Notes: generated by a model not told the origin, from the letters alone. A stretch of DNA of 64,000 bases from Buchnera aphidicola (Chaitophorus viminalis) (GCF_026122795.1 NZ_JAIWQV010000001.1:62001-126000); one strand, 5' to 3'. Positions 20,543 through 30,806 are shown, counted from the stretch's first letter. Program-made: numbers and translations.

Positions 20543-20976
20543 GTTTTATAAAAAATACATAATTATTTAAATTTAGATAAAATAATTTTTTTATAAAATA
20601 TTTTTTAATATTTTTTAAAAAAAATTTTATCAAATATAATTTATATTAATTAAATTTTAAAGAAAAATAAATTTCTATCTTTTAGAAAATATTTTAAAAT
20701 TATTTATTCATATTATTTGTAAATATTTATTAAAGAAAGTGTTATTATAATAAAATTTTTACATTATATGTAGTAATTTTTAAGAAATAAATTTATTTAG
20801 TTTAATAAAAATTAAAATTTTTATATATTTAAAAAATTATATTTAAATTTTAAAAAAATTTTTGAAAAAAATATTTTTTAGAAAAAAAATTTTATTTTTA
20901 ATTAATTTATTTTATTATATGTAATTTTTTTAATAAATATATATTTTAATATTTTTTTATAATTTATAAAAATTTG
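20543..20976. other. Spacer between trpE and tRNA-Gly
   Basis: About 430 bp, nearly all A/T. It must contain the trpEG promoter on the minus strand, but no -35/-10 pair stands out, and no trp operator, leader peptide with Trp codons or terminator-like stem is visible. It marks the junction of two blocks that are far apart in E. coli. Confidence 0.6.
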
Positions 20977-21049
20977 AGCGGGAAACGAGTCTCGAACTCG
21001 CGACCTTAACCTTGGCAAGGTTATGCTCTACCAACTGAGCTATTCCCGC
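20977..21049 (-). tRNA. glyV: tRNA-Gly (GCC)
   Basis: Read on the minus strand: GCGGGAA pairs with TTTCCCGC (seven pairs with a G-T), anticodon arm AACCT-TGCCAA-GGTT region gives GCC, T loop TTCGAGA, discriminator T, no encoded CCA. It lies just downstream of orn, as do the three glyVXY copies in E. coli; one copy remains. Confidence 0.96.
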
Positions 21050-21059
21050 ATATGAAGAT

Positions 21060-21065
21060 ATTATA
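21060..21065 (-). promoter_or_regulatory. Perfect -10 box before tRNA-Gly
   Basis: TATAAT on the minus strand, 10 bp upstream of the tRNA 5' end. No good -35 box is seen at 16-18 bp, so support is limited. Confidence 0.3.
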
Positions 21066-21141
21066 GGTATGAATTTTTTTAAATATACTTATAATTATAT
21101 CTGATATAAATTTTATTTTCAATTTTTTATAAAAATATTAT

Positions 21142-21711
21142 TTATGATTTTAAATTTTTTATATTAAAAAAATTTTTTTTATAGTATTTCAGTTCTAAAA
21201 TAGATTCTTGAACATCATATGATGCAGAATGTTTATTAGCTTGATTACTTTTTTTAAATGATTTTTTATTCCATCTAGAATATAGTTCTTGTATTGTGCT
21301 TACATCAATATTTCGATAATGAAAATATGATTCTAATTTTGGCATATATTTTTTTAAAAATTCTCTATCTTTCCAAACAGTGCTACCGCATATAGGAGAT
21401 TGATTTACTGGAACCCATTTTTTTAAAAATTGAAGAATTTCTGTTTCTGCTTTTTTTTCATTATATTTACTATAAACAACTTTTTGAATAAGTCCACTTT
21501 TATTATGAGTTCTTTTATTCCAACTATTCATTCTTTCTAAAATTTTTTTAGATTGATAAATACTAATTACTGGACCTTTTTGTAAAATATTTAGATTAGA
21601 ATCTGTAATTATTACTGCAATTTCTAAGATACGATTTGTTAAATAACATAAACCTGTCATTTCTAGATCAACCCAAATTAAATTTTTTGAATGATTGTTT
21701 TTAATATTCAT
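21142..21711 (-). CDS. orn: Oligoribonuclease Orn
   Basis: 3'-5' exonuclease that degrades di- and oligoribonucleotides, the last step of RNA turnover. It has 189 residues (181 in E. coli). DEDD-family residues are visible in WVDLEMTGL (about 13-21), the central WKDREFL segment and the C-terminal HSASYDVQESILEL (about 162-175). Its retention matters because RNase R in this genome is shortened. Transcribed toward tRNA-Gly. Confidence 0.96.
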   Translation of the reverse strand: MNIKNNHSKNLIWVDLEMTGLCYLTNRILEIAVIITDSNLNILQKGPVISIYQSKKILERMNSWNKRTHNKSGLIQKVVYSKYNEKKAETEILQFLKKWVPVNQSPICGSTVWKDREFLKKYMPKLESYFHYRNIDVSTIQELYSRWNKKSFKKSNQANKHSASYDVQESILELKYYKKNFFNIKNLKS

Positions 21712-21903
21712 ATATTTTTAAAAATTATTTAAGTAAAATTTTATATATATAATATAATAATGTTAAAAAGCATTTTTTAAAAATTTATTTTTATAAATTT
21801 ATTATATTATTTATATTTTCGTACCTATAAATATATATTTATTTAAAATTATTATATTTTTAAAATTTTTATGATGTTTAAAAATTTTAATATGAGAACA
21901 ATT

Positions 21904-23568
21904 ATGAAAAGTTTAAGTCCTATTACAACTAAATCTTGGAAAAATTTAAAAAAACATTATTTAAAAATAAAAGATGTACATTTAAGAGATTTATTTCAGA
22001 ATGATTTAAATCGTTTTAAAAAGTTTTCTTTGCATTTTGAAGATATAATTTTATTTGATTATTCTAAAAATAGATTAACTTCTAAAACTATGTTTCATTT
22101 ATTAAATTTAGCTAAAGAATTTAATTTAAAAGAATCTATTGTATCCATGTTTCAAGGTAAAAAAATTAATTTTACAGAAAATAAATCAGTTTTACATATT
22201 GCTTTAAGAAGTTTTGATAAAAAAAATATTATTTTAAATAAAAAAAATATTTTTTTAGAAATAAAAAATGTATTAAAAAAAATTAAATTATTTTCAAATG
22301 CTGTGATTAATAAAAAATGGAAAGGTTATACTGGTAATTCTATTACTGATGTAGTAAATATTGGTATCGGTGGATCAGATTTAGGACCTTTAATGGTTAC
22401 TGAAGCTTTAAAACCTTACAAAAATCATTTAAATGTACATTATATTTCAAATCTTGATGGTACGCATGTAACAGAGATTTTAAAAAAAATTGATATGCGT
22501 ACTACAATTTTTTTAATTTCATCTAAAACTTTTACGACACAAGAAACTATTACAAACGCGACTACAATTAAAAAGTTATTTTTAAATCAAAAAAAAGTTT
22601 TAAAATCTGATATGTCTAAACATTTTTTTGCAATTTCAATGAATCAAGATGAAGTTTTAAAGTTTGGTATTTCAAAAGAAAATTTTTTTCCTATATGGGA
22701 TTGGGTAGGTGGCCGTTATTCTGTTTGGTCTGCTGTAGGTTTATCTATTGCTTTATCTATTGGATATAAAAATTTTTCTTTATTTTTAAAAGGTGCTAGT
22801 TCTATGGACAAACATTTTTTAAATACTCCTTTAAAAAAAAATATACCAGTTTTATTAGGTTTAATTAGTATATGGTATAATAACTTTTTTAATTCTCAAA
22901 CAGAAGCTATATTTGTATATGATCAATATATGCATAAATTTTCTACATATTTACAACAAGTGCATATGGAATCTAATGGTAAAAATATAGATCGTAATAA
23001 AAATATTGTCTCTTGGCAAACCGGATCAATTCTTTGGGGAGAACCTGGAAGTAATGGACAGCATTCATTTTATCAGTTATTACATCAAGGTACAAAATTA
23101 ATTCCTTCAGATTTTATTATTCCTATAAATACTCATAATAAAATTAATGATCATCATATAAAATTATTATCACATTTTTTTGCACAAACTAGATCTTTAG
23201 CGTTTGGAAAATCTATAAAAGAAGTTTTAAAAGAACATAATTTTAAAAAAAAATTATTACAAGATAAAAAAAAAATAAATGATAATATAAATATTTATAA
23301 ATTATGTAATGGAAATCAACCAACAAATTCTTTTTTATTAAAAAAAATTACTCCTTATACTTTAGGTATTTTAATTGCATTATATGAACATAAAGTTTTT
23401 ACACAAGGAGTAATAATGAATATATTTAGTTTTGATCAATGGGGAGTAGAATTAGGAAAATCTGTAGCTAACAATATTTTAAATGAACTAAAAAATAAAA
23501 ATTTAACTAAAAAATATGATTCCTCTACAAATTCACTAATAAATTTTTATAAATTAAATAAAGAATAA
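21904..23568 (+). CDS. pgi: Glucose-6-phosphate isomerase Pgi
   Basis: Interconverts glucose-6-P and fructose-6-P in glycolysis. It has 554 residues from ATG 21904, chosen because [12 protein letters not shown] aligns with the E. coli N-terminus; two in-frame ATGs lie 12 and 33 bp upstream. Signature segments [19 protein letters not shown] (about 151-169), [10 protein letters not shown], the catalytic ESNGK and [11 protein letters not shown], and [10 protein letters not shown] near the C-terminus are all present. Confidence 0.97.
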   Translation: MKSLSPITTKSWKNLKKHYLKIKDVHLRDLFQNDLNRFKKFSLHFEDIILFDYSKNRLTSKTMFHLLNLAKEFNLKESIVSMFQGKKINFTENKSVLHIALRSFDKKNIILNKKNIFLEIKNVLKKIKLFSNAVINKKWKGYTGNSITDVVNIGIGGSDLGPLMVTEALKPYKNHLNVHYISNLDGTHVTEILKKIDMRTTIFLISSKTFTTQETITNATTIKKLFLNQKKVLKSDMSKHFFAISMNQDEVLKFGISKENFFPIWDWVGGRYSVWSAVGLSIALSIGYKNFSLFLKGASSMDKHFLNTPLKKNIPVLLGLISIWYNNFFNSQTEAIFVYDQYMHKFSTYLQQVHMESNGKNIDRNKNIVSWQTGSILWGEPGSNGQHSFYQLLHQGTKLIPSDFIIPINTHNKINDHHIKLLSHFFAQTRSLAFGKSIKEVLKEHNFKKKLLQDKKKINDNINIYKLCNGNQPTNSFLLKKITPYTLGILIALYEHKVFTQGVIMNIFSFDQWGVELGKSVANNILNELKNKNLTKKYDSSTNSLINFYKLNKE

Positions 23569-23617
23569 TATTTTATTTTTTATAATAATTTTTTTAATTT
23601 TTAAAACAATAAAAAAT

Positions 23618-24556
23618 ATGTATAATAAACAAAAAATAATTTTTTTAATGGGTCCTACTACTTCTAATAAAACGAAATTTGCGATCAAATTAACTCAAAT
23701 TTTTCCTATTGATATAATTAGTGTTGATTCTGGTTCAATTTATAAAGAATTAAATATTGGTACAGCAAAACCGACTCTAAAAGAATTATGTCTTGCTCCA
23801 CATAGTTTAATTAATATTAAAAATATTACAGAATATTATTCTGCACAATCTTTTAGACAAGATGCATTATATGAAATTAATAAAAGTCTTTCTAATAATA
23901 GAATTCCTGTATTGGTTGGAGGAACTATGTTTTATTATCATGCTTTAATAAATGGTTTATCACCTTTACCTGAAAGAAATCTTCATATTAGAAAAAAAAT
24001 TCTAAAAAAAAATAATTTTTATTTCAAAGGAAATTTACATAAAGAGTTATTATTTATAGATCCTATTTCTGCAAAACGAATTCATCCTAACGATTTACAA
24101 AGAATAATAAGAGCATTAGAAGTATATTTTATCTCAGGAAAAAAAATTAGTGATTTAATTAAAGATCATAAATATAAATTTCCATATCATGTTTTACAGT
24201 TTATTTGTTTTCCACAAGACAAATATATTTTACATAGAAAGATAGAATATAGATTAAGAAAGATGTTATCGTCTGGTTTTCAAGAAGAAGTTGAAAATTT
24301 ACTAAAAAATAATAACTTTAATATAAATAATCCAGGAATGAAATGTTTAGGATATAGAGAGATGTGTGATTATATTTTAAATAAAATTAGTTATCAAAAA
24401 ATGTTTAATAAAATTCTTTTATCTACTAAAAAATTAGCTAAAAATCAAATTACTTGGTTAAAAAAAGATAAAAATTCATTTTGGTTAAATAGTGAAAAAA
24501 AAAATTCTATAAATTTTATTATAAAAAACATTGATATCTTTTTGAACAAAAAATAA
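23618..24556 (+). CDS. miaA: tRNA dimethylallyltransferase MiaA, altered P-loop
   Basis: Adds the isopentenyl group to A37 of tRNAs reading UNN codons. It has 312 residues (316 in E. coli). DSGSIYKELNIGTAKPT (about 37-53), VGGTMFYYHALINGL (about 97-111) and GYREM near 250 identify the family. The P-loop is GPTTSNKT (12-19) instead of GPTASGKT: the Gly before the catalytic Lys is Asn (N17). The ATG has no clear Shine-Dalgarno. In E. coli hfq, hflX and hflKC follow miaA; here a 431-bp empty spacer leads to purA. Confidence 0.94.
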   Translation: MYNKQKIIFLMGPTTSNKTKFAIKLTQIFPIDIISVDSGSIYKELNIGTAKPTLKELCLAPHSLINIKNITEYYSAQSFRQDALYEINKSLSNNRIPVLVGGTMFYYHALINGLSPLPERNLHIRKKILKKNNFYFKGNLHKELLFIDPISAKRIHPNDLQRIIRALEVYFISGKKISDLIKDHKYKFPYHVLQFICFPQDKYILHRKIEYRLRKMLSSGFQEEVENLLKNNNFNINNPGMKCLGYREMCDYILNKISYQKMFNKILLSTKKLAKNQITWLKKDKNSFWLNSEKKNSINFIIKNIDIFLNKK

Positions 24557-24987
24557 AATTAATATATTAAACTTATTTTATTAAATATTAATTTTAAATA
24601 AATATATTTAATTTTTTAATATTTAAATTATTATAATAATTTATAAATTTTTTTATAAAAGTATAATTTTTATTAAAATTTTATATATTTACTAAAATTA
24701 TGTAATTATAATAAATTTTTATATGTAAATATATTTAGAAAAAATTCATATAAATAAATTATTTGTAATAATAAAATTTAATTTTATTAAAAATATTTTT
24801 ATTTTTAGTTTTTTAACTATATTAAAAGTTTAATAAAAATATATTTAGATAAATTTTTTTAATTAAATTAAAGAAAATATAATTTATAAAATAAAATATA
24901 ATTTAAATATATTAATATAAATACTATAATATTATATTATAAATATATGTTTTATATTGTAAATATAAATTTTGGAGTAAATAAATT
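24557..24987. other. Spacer at the place of hfq-hflX-hflK-hflC
   Basis: About 430 bp of A/T with no frame of note. In E. coli the interval miaA to purA holds hfq, hflX, hflK, hflC and yjeT. Nothing recognisable of them remains, so this is probably a deletion scar plus the purA promoter region. Confidence 0.6.
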
Positions 24988-26301
24988 TTGATTAATAGTA
25001 TAGTAATTTTAGGAATACAATGGGGTGATGAAGGGAAAGGTAAAATTGTTGATTTATTATCTGAAAATTCTAATTATGTAGTTAGATATCAAGGAGGAAA
25101 TAATGCTGGTCATACTTTATTAGTTAATAAAAAAAAAACTGTTTTGCATTTAATACCTTCATGTGTTTTACATAAAGATGTGATTGCTGTTCTTGGAAAT
25201 GGTGTAGTAGTTTCTTTAACAGATTTAGTAAATGAAATTGTTTCTTTGAAAAAAAAAGGAATATTTATACAAAATCGTTTAATATTATCTTCTTCAATTC
25301 CATTAATATTTGAGTATCATATTAAGTTAGATAAAGCTCGTGAATGTAATCTTTTAAATAAATCTGTTATTGGTACTACTCATAAAGGAATTGGTCCTGC
25401 ATATGAAGATAAAATTTCTAGACGAGCAATTCGAATAAATGATTTATATTATTCAGATTATTTTTATAAAATTTTAAAAAAAAATGTAAAATATTATAAT
25501 TTTACATTAAAAAATTTATATCAAACAAAAACTGTAGATTTTAAAAAAATTTTTAATAAAACGATGATAGCATTTAAAAAAGTTAAACATATGATTCAAG
25601 ATGTTTCATGTTTATTAAATAATAAAATTGATAAAAATAAAAAAATTATATTTGAAGGAGCTCAAGGTTCTCTTTTAGATATTGATCATGGAACATATCC
25701 ATATGTTAGTTCTTCTAATAGTAGTATTGGAGGAGTAATTACTGGTACAGGTGTAGGAATTAAAAAAATTAAGTATATTCTTGGTGTATCTAAAACTTAT
25801 TGTACTAGAGTAGGAAATGGTCCTTTTCCAACTGAAATTTTTGATGATATGAGTAAATATTTATGTAAAAAAGGAAAAGAATTTGGAACAACAACAGGTA
25901 GAAAAAGAAGAATAGGATGGTTGGATTTATTTTTATTAAAGAAAATGATACTTATTAATTCTTTGTCTGGATTATGTTTAACTAAAATGGATGTTTTAGA
26001 CTTTTTACCAGAAATAAAGATTTGTATTAAATATTTAGATAAAAATTCTAATCAAGAAATATCTTCTTATCCTATGACTATACAAAGTTGGAAAAATATT
26101 ATCCCAGTATACAAAATTTTTAAAGGATGGAATAAATCTACAAGAGGTATTACTTCATTTGCAGAGTTACCTATAGAAGCGCAACATTATATTAATTATA
26201 TTCAATCTTTTTTAAATATTTCAATAGATTTAATTTCTACAGGTCCTAATAGGCATGAAACAATTATAATTAGCAAATTTTTAAAAAAATTTATTAAATA
26301 A
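24988..26301 (+). CDS. purA: Adenylosuccinate synthetase PurA (TTG start)
   Basis: GTP-dependent enzyme turning IMP into adenylosuccinate in AMP synthesis. It has 437 residues against 432 in E. coli. The N-terminus INSIVILGIQWGDEGKGKIVD requires initiation at the TTG 24988, which is supported by TTGGAG at 24971-24976. Visible are the glycine loop GDEGKGK (about 12-18), NNAGHT (about 38-43), GTTHKGIGPAYEDK (about 129-142), GAQGSLLDIDHG and the C-terminal GPNRHETI. Confidence 0.96.
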   Translation: MINSIVILGIQWGDEGKGKIVDLLSENSNYVVRYQGGNNAGHTLLVNKKKTVLHLIPSCVLHKDVIAVLGNGVVVSLTDLVNEIVSLKKKGIFIQNRLILSSSIPLIFEYHIKLDKARECNLLNKSVIGTTHKGIGPAYEDKISRRAIRINDLYYSDYFYKILKKNVKYYNFTLKNLYQTKTVDFKKIFNKTMIAFKKVKHMIQDVSCLLNNKIDKNKKIIFEGAQGSLLDIDHGTYPYVSSSNSSIGGVITGTGVGIKKIKYILGVSKTYCTRVGNGPFPTEIFDDMSKYLCKKGKEFGTTTGRKRRIGWLDLFLLKKMILINSLSGLCLTKMDVLDFLPEIKICIKYLDKNSNQEISSYPMTIQSWKNIIPVYKIFKGWNKSTRGITSFAELPIEAQHYINYIQSFLNISIDLISTGPNRHETIIISKFLKKFIK

Positions 26302-26492
26302 AAATTTAAATTTTATTTAAAGAAATTTCATTTTTAATATTTTATAAATTATTACAGTATTTCATTTAATAAAATTTTTAGTATAGATATTATTTTTTGT
26401 ATTATTATAAATAAAAATTTACATTTAATAGGATAATTAACATTAAAATATTTAAAAACAGAATCAATTGTATTAAAATACATGAAAGAGCT

Positions 26493-27998
26493 TTGAGAAA
26501 ATATAATATTCCTTTGAAATGGTCAAAAAATATAAAAAATGCAGTCAATGTTGTTAAAAATCAAAATATATCTAACGAAATTAATATTAGAAAAGATTTA
26601 AGAAAATTACCTTTTATTACTATTGATGAAAAAAATTCATATGATTTTGATGACGCTATTTACTGTTATTTAATAAAAGAAACTTTAAAATGGAAATTAT
26701 TTGTAGCGATTTCAGATGTGAGTTTTTATATAAAAAAAAATTCTATTTTAGATCGTGAAGCTTTTAATCGAGGAAATTCAATATATTTACCTTTAAAAGT
26801 AATACCTATGTTACCAGAAGAATTATCTACAAATTTTTTATCTTTATTACCAAATAAAGATCGTTTATGTGTAATTTGTGAAATGACTTTATCTGAGTTT
26901 GGAGATTTAATTAAATATAAACATTATGAAGCTGTAATTAAATCACATGCTAGAATTACGTATAAAAATATTACTAAAATATGGAAAAAAGATTATTTAT
27001 TATCTAAAAAATTTAAAAAAATAAAAAAATCTTTATTAGAATTAAATGATTTAAATAATATCTTATTAAAAAATGAAATGCTCAAAAAAGTTATTTCAAT
27101 TAAAAATGATGAACCTGTTTTTATTTTTAATTCTTCTTATATGATAGAAAAAATTACTTTAAAAAAAAGAACTTTAGCACATGATTTAGTGGAATCTTGT
27201 ATGTTATTAGCAAATAAAGCTTCTGCTTTATTGATACATAAAAATAATAAAATATCTTTATTTAGAAATCATGCATATCCAACATATAATAAAGTTAAAG
27301 ATTTTAGAAAAATTTTAAATAAATTTAATTTAAGATTAAAAGGTGGGAAAAAACCTCTTTTAAAAAATTATTTTCAATTATTAAATAAGTTAAAAAATAA
27401 ATCTTTTCAAGAAATAGTTAAATTATGTTTATTAAAATCTACAAAAAAAGCTTTTTATAGCGAAAAAAATATTGGTCATTTTGGTTTAGCAGAAAAATTT
27501 TATACTCATTTTACTTCTCCAATCAGACGTTATTCAGATTTAATTATTCATCGAATTATTAAAAATATTTTATATACTAAAAATAAAAATTTTTCTAAAA
27601 AAAATATTTTTATTAAAAATATGTATATATATAATTTAAAGAATTTAAAAGATATTTCAAAAAAATGTTCTATAACAGAAAAAAGATCAGATAAAGCATT
27701 TAAATTTATTACAAATATATTACAACTTGAATTTGCAAAGAAAAATATTAAAAAAAAATTTTATGGAATTATTTCTCATATTACGGAATTTGGATTTTTT
27801 GTTAAAATAAATAATTTATATATAAATGGATTGGTGCATGTTTCTACATTAAAAGATGATTATTATTATTATAATAAAAATACAATGACTTTACATGGAA
27901 AAAATTCTAAAAAAAAATTTTTTATTGGAAATAGAGTATATGTTCAAATTATTTCTATAAAAGAAAAAAAGAAAATAATTTATTTACATTTAATATAG
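26493..27998 (+). CDS. rnr: RNase R, N-terminally shortened (RNB and S1 domains only)
   Basis: Processive 3'-5' exoribonuclease. The 501 residues match the part of E. coli RNase R (813) from just before the RNB domain to the S1 domain. Catalytic aspartates are in TIDEKNSYDFDDAIYC (about 43-58), with SHARITY, GHFGLA and HFTSPIRRYSDLIIHR (about 334-349). The S1 domain ends the protein (FYGIISHITEFGFFVK onward); the basic tail is gone. The HTH and both cold-shock domains are missing, and only 191 bp separate it from purA. The start is unsure: TTG 26493 is the first usual start codon, but the frame is open from 26415 and residues before the TTG already resemble the family. Confidence 0.85.
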   Translation: MRKYNIPLKWSKNIKNAVNVVKNQNISNEINIRKDLRKLPFITIDEKNSYDFDDAIYCYLIKETLKWKLFVAISDVSFYIKKNSILDREAFNRGNSIYLPLKVIPMLPEELSTNFLSLLPNKDRLCVICEMTLSEFGDLIKYKHYEAVIKSHARITYKNITKIWKKDYLLSKKFKKIKKSLLELNDLNNILLKNEMLKKVISIKNDEPVFIFNSSYMIEKITLKKRTLAHDLVESCMLLANKASALLIHKNNKISLFRNHAYPTYNKVKDFRKILNKFNLRLKGGKKPLLKNYFQLLNKLKNKSFQEIVKLCLLKSTKKAFYSEKNIGHFGLAEKFYTHFTSPIRRYSDLIIHRIIKNILYTKNKNFSKKNIFIKNMYIYNLKNLKDISKKCSITEKRSDKAFKFITNILQLEFAKKNIKKKFYGIISHITEFGFFVKINNLYINGLVHVSTLKDDYYYYNKNTMTLHGKNSKKKFFIGNRVYVQIISIKEKKKIIYLHLI

Positions 27999-28196
27999 TT
28001 TTTTAAAAAAAAATATTATTTTAAATGTCTAGATTTCTTGTGTTAATATAGAATTATACTTTTATAAATTATTTAATTGAAAATTTTTATAATAAAATGT
28101 TATATATTAAAAATAAATTTTTTAAAAAAATAATTTAAATTTTTATTTTTATAATATTATTTTAAATAATTATTTTAAATAAGGAGATTTTTTTAA

Positions 28197-28565
28197 GTGC
28201 GACATTATGAAATTGTATTTATGATTCATCCAGATAAAAGTGAAAAATCAAACATTATTATTACCAATTATAAAAATATTATTAAAAAATTTTCAGGAAA
28301 AATACACCGTTTAGAAGATTGGGGAAAAAGACATTTATCATATCCAATTAAAAAATTAAAAAAAGCGCATTATATTTTAATGAATATAGAAATTTCACAA
28401 AAAAATATCAAAAAATTAGAAAATTTATTTAAATTTGATGATTCTATTATAAGAAATATTATTATTTCTACGAAAAAAGCTGTTTTAGAAGTTTCTGCAA
28501 TATTAAAAGAAAATAATATGGAATTAAATAAAAAAGAATCAATGGTAATAAAAAAAATAAATTAA
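28197..28565 (+). CDS. rpsF: 30S ribosomal protein S6 (GTG start)
   Basis: S6 of the 30S platform, partner of S18. It has 122 residues with MRHYEIVFMIHPD, GKIHRLEDWGKR and YPIKKLKKAHYILMN conserved. The GTG at 28197 has a strong AAGGAG site 12 bp upstream. The acidic C-terminal tail is shorter than in E. coli. priB, which sits between rpsF and rpsR in E. coli, is absent. Confidence 0.97.
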   Translation: MRHYEIVFMIHPDKSEKSNIIITNYKNIIKKFSGKIHRLEDWGKRHLSYPIKKLKKAHYILMNIEISQKNIKKLENLFKFDDSIIRNIIISTKKAVLEVSAILKENNMELNKKESMVIKKIN

Positions 28566-28624
28566 TTATTTTAAAAAAAAATTTATAAATATTTTTTCAA
28601 AGAAATGTAATAAGGATTATAAAT

Positions 28625-28852
28625 ATGATTAGATATTTTCGTCGTAGAAAATTTTGTAAATTTACTGCAGAAGGTATTAAAGAAGTGGATTATAAAAATG
28701 TTTCAATTTTAAAAAATTATATTACTGAAAGTGGAAAAATTATTCCTAGTAGAATTACTGGTACAAAAGCAAAATATCAACGTCAATTATCAAAAGCCAT
28801 TAAAAGAGCTAGATATCTTGCTTTAATACCATATACGGATCGTCATCAGTAG
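28625..28852 (+). CDS. rpsR: 30S ribosomal protein S18
   Basis: Exactly the 75-residue length of E. coli S18, with [15 protein letters not shown] (about 3-17), [19 protein letters not shown] (about 29-47) and a basic C-terminus. It follows rpsF by 59 bp and precedes rplI. AAGGA ribosome site at about 28612. Confidence 0.97.
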   Translation: MIRYFRRRKFCKFTAEGIKEVDYKNVSILKNYITESGKIIPSRITGTKAKYQRQLSKAIKRARYLALIPYTDRHQ

Positions 28853-28917
28853 TTTAAAAAATTAGTGTAAAATTGTAATTTCATGTCATAATATTTTATT
28901 ATTAATTAGGAAATTTT

Positions 28918-29367
28918 ATGAAAGTAATTTTAATTACTGCTTTTAGAAATTTAGGTAAAGTAGGAGATCTTATAAAAGTTAAATCTGGTTATGCAAGAAA
29001 TTTCTTATTTCCTAAAGAAATTGCATTGCCTGCTATTAAAAAAAATATAGAATATTTTGAAAGTCGTAAAAAATTTTTAGAAGATAAAAAAATTAAAAAA
29101 TTAAAAATAGCTCATTCTCGTATTAAAGAAATTAAAAAAATTAAGTTTATTAAAATATTTGCTAAATCTGGAGATAAAGGTAAATTATTTGGATCAATTA
29201 ATACAAGAGATATTTCTAAAAAATTAAATGAAATAGGGTTTAAAGTACATAAATCAGAATTAAAATTAGAAAATGGAAAATTACGTTCTATAGGAGAATA
29301 TTTTGTTTTATTTCAACCTCATACAGATGTTTACATTAATTTTAAATTAATTATTTTACCTAAATAA
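28918..29367 (+). CDS. rplI: 50S ribosomal protein L9
   Basis: 149 residues as in E. coli. The N-terminal domain has GDLIKVKSGYARNFLFP (about 16-32), followed by the long Lys-rich connecting helix and a C-terminal domain with KLFGSINTRDI. Last gene of the rpsF-rpsR-rplI operon; AGGAA precedes the ATG. Confidence 0.97.
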   Translation: MKVILITAFRNLGKVGDLIKVKSGYARNFLFPKEIALPAIKKNIEYFESRKKFLEDKKIKKLKIAHSRIKEIKKIKFIKIFAKSGDKGKLFGSINTRDISKKLNEIGFKVHKSELKLENGKLRSIGEYFVLFQPHTDVYINFKLIILPK

Positions 29368-29464
29368 AGAATAAATATTATTTTTTAATTAAATTTTTTA
29401 TTTAATTTATATAAATTATAATATTTATTTAATTATAACAATCTATTATAAAAAAAAAAAAAGA

Positions 29465-29920
29465 ATGAAAAATATTAATATAAAAATTTTAAATAAAAAT
29501 ATAAAGAATGAAAATTTTTTTCCAAAACCCTCAACTTTAGGATCTGCTGGAATAGATTTAAGAGCATGTATAATAAAAAAATTTAATATGAAACCTAATC
29601 ATTCTTATTTATTTTCAACTGGTATTTCTATATATATCAAAGATACATCTTTGGCAGCTATAATTCTTCCACGTTCTGGATTAGGACATAAATATGGAAT
29701 TGTATTAGGAAATACAGTAGGTTTAATTGATTCTGATTATCAAGGAGAAATTATGATTTCTTTATGGAATAGAAGTAATAATAATTATTATATAAATCCA
29801 TATGATAGAATTGCACAGATGATTTTTATTAAAGTAGAAAAAGTACAATTTAAAATTGTACAGAATTTTGTCGATACAAGTGCTCGAGGAGAAAATGGTT
29901 TTGGACATACTGGATTATAA
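29465..29920 (+). CDS. dut: dUTPase Dut
   Basis: Hydrolyses dUTP, giving dUMP for thymidylate and keeping uracil out of DNA. It has 151 residues, the E. coli length. The five trimer motifs are recognised: AGIDLRA (about 28-34), PRSGLG (about 71-76), GNTVGLIDSDYQGEI (about 85-99), RIAQMIF and the C-terminal ARGENGFGHTG. Its stop overlaps the convergent pyrE stop by 6 bp. The E. coli order dut-slmA-pyrE is kept without slmA. Confidence 0.97.
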   Translation: MKNINIKILNKNIKNENFFPKPSTLGSAGIDLRACIIKKFNMKPNHSYLFSTGISIYIKDTSLAAIILPRSGLGHKYGIVLGNTVGLIDSDYQGEIMISLWNRSNNNYYINPYDRIAQMIFIKVEKVQFKIVQNFVDTSARGENGFGHTGL

Positions 29921-30559
29921 AAAATTTTTTTCTTGATGTTGAATGAGAATTTTTAATTGTTTTTTCATAATATTTTTATTTTTTAAATACAAAATAATAT
30001 CGTTTATGTCAATTATTGAAGATATTTGACATAAATATTTTTTTTCAATTTCTTTTTTTGCAGATAATTTAGTTGTTCCAGATTCTTTTCGATCAATTGC
30101 AACTAAAATATTTGATATTTTAGAATCTTTATTTTTATTTATAATATTAATTGCATTTTTTATTGCTGTTCCAGCAGTAATAATATCATCTATAAGGACT
30201 ATTTTTCCTTGTATTTTATGTCCTACAGTTTCTCCTTTTTCACCATATGTTTTGATTTCTTTTCTATTAAAAGAATATGGTTTATTGATATTAAAATCAT
30301 TTTTTAATGCTAGAATTGTAGAAATTAAAATAGGAATACCTTTATAAGCAATTCCAAATAATACATCAAATTCAATATTTAAATTTACTAAAGTTTGAGC
30401 ATAGAATTTTCCTATTTTTTTTAGATCTTCTCCGGTAGAAAATAAAGACATGTTAAAAAAATATGGACTTTTTCTATTAGATTTTAATATAAAATCTCCA
30501 AAAATTAAAATTCTTTTATTTAAAATAAATTCAATAAATTTATTTTTCCAATTTTTCAT
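29915..30559 (-). CDS. pyrE: Orotate phosphoribosyltransferase PyrE
   Basis: Joins orotate to PRPP in pyrimidine synthesis. It has 214 residues (213 in E. coli). Segments SPYFFNMSLF (about 31-40), FGIAYKGIPI, SFNRKEIKTYGEKG (about 97-110) and the PRPP motif IVLIDDIITAGTAI (about 119-132) are conserved. On the minus strand it lies downstream of tRNA-Ile2, with a 35-nt homopolymer in between; overlaps dut tail to tail. Confidence 0.97.
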   Translation of the reverse strand: MKNWKNKFIEFILNKRILIFGDFILKSNRKSPYFFNMSLFSTGEDLKKIGKFYAQTLVNLNIEFDVLFGIAYKGIPILISTILALKNDFNINKPYSFNRKEIKTYGEKGETVGHKIQGKIVLIDDIITAGTAIKNAINIINKNKDSKISNILVAIDRKESGTTKLSAKKEIEKKYLCQISSIIDINDIILYLKNKNIMKKQLKILIQHQEKNFL

Positions 30560-30598
30560 TATAAACCTTATTTTTAATTTAAGAGTTTTTTATTTTTT

Positions 30599-30708
<110 letters not shown>

Positions 30709-30731
30709 TTTTTAATTTTTCTATAAAATAA

Positions 30732-30760
30732 ATTATAATAGAAATATTAATAATAATCTA
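30732..30760 (-). promoter_or_regulatory. Candidate promoter of tRNA-Ile2
   Basis: On the minus strand TAGATT (30755-30760) and a perfect TATAAT (30732-30737) are spaced 17 bp, with the tRNA 5' end 23 bp downstream. The -35 box is weak. Confidence 0.35.
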
Positions 30761-30806
30761 GTAGTCTTTTAATAAAATTAAAAAATTTTTAAATATATAT
30801 TTAAAA

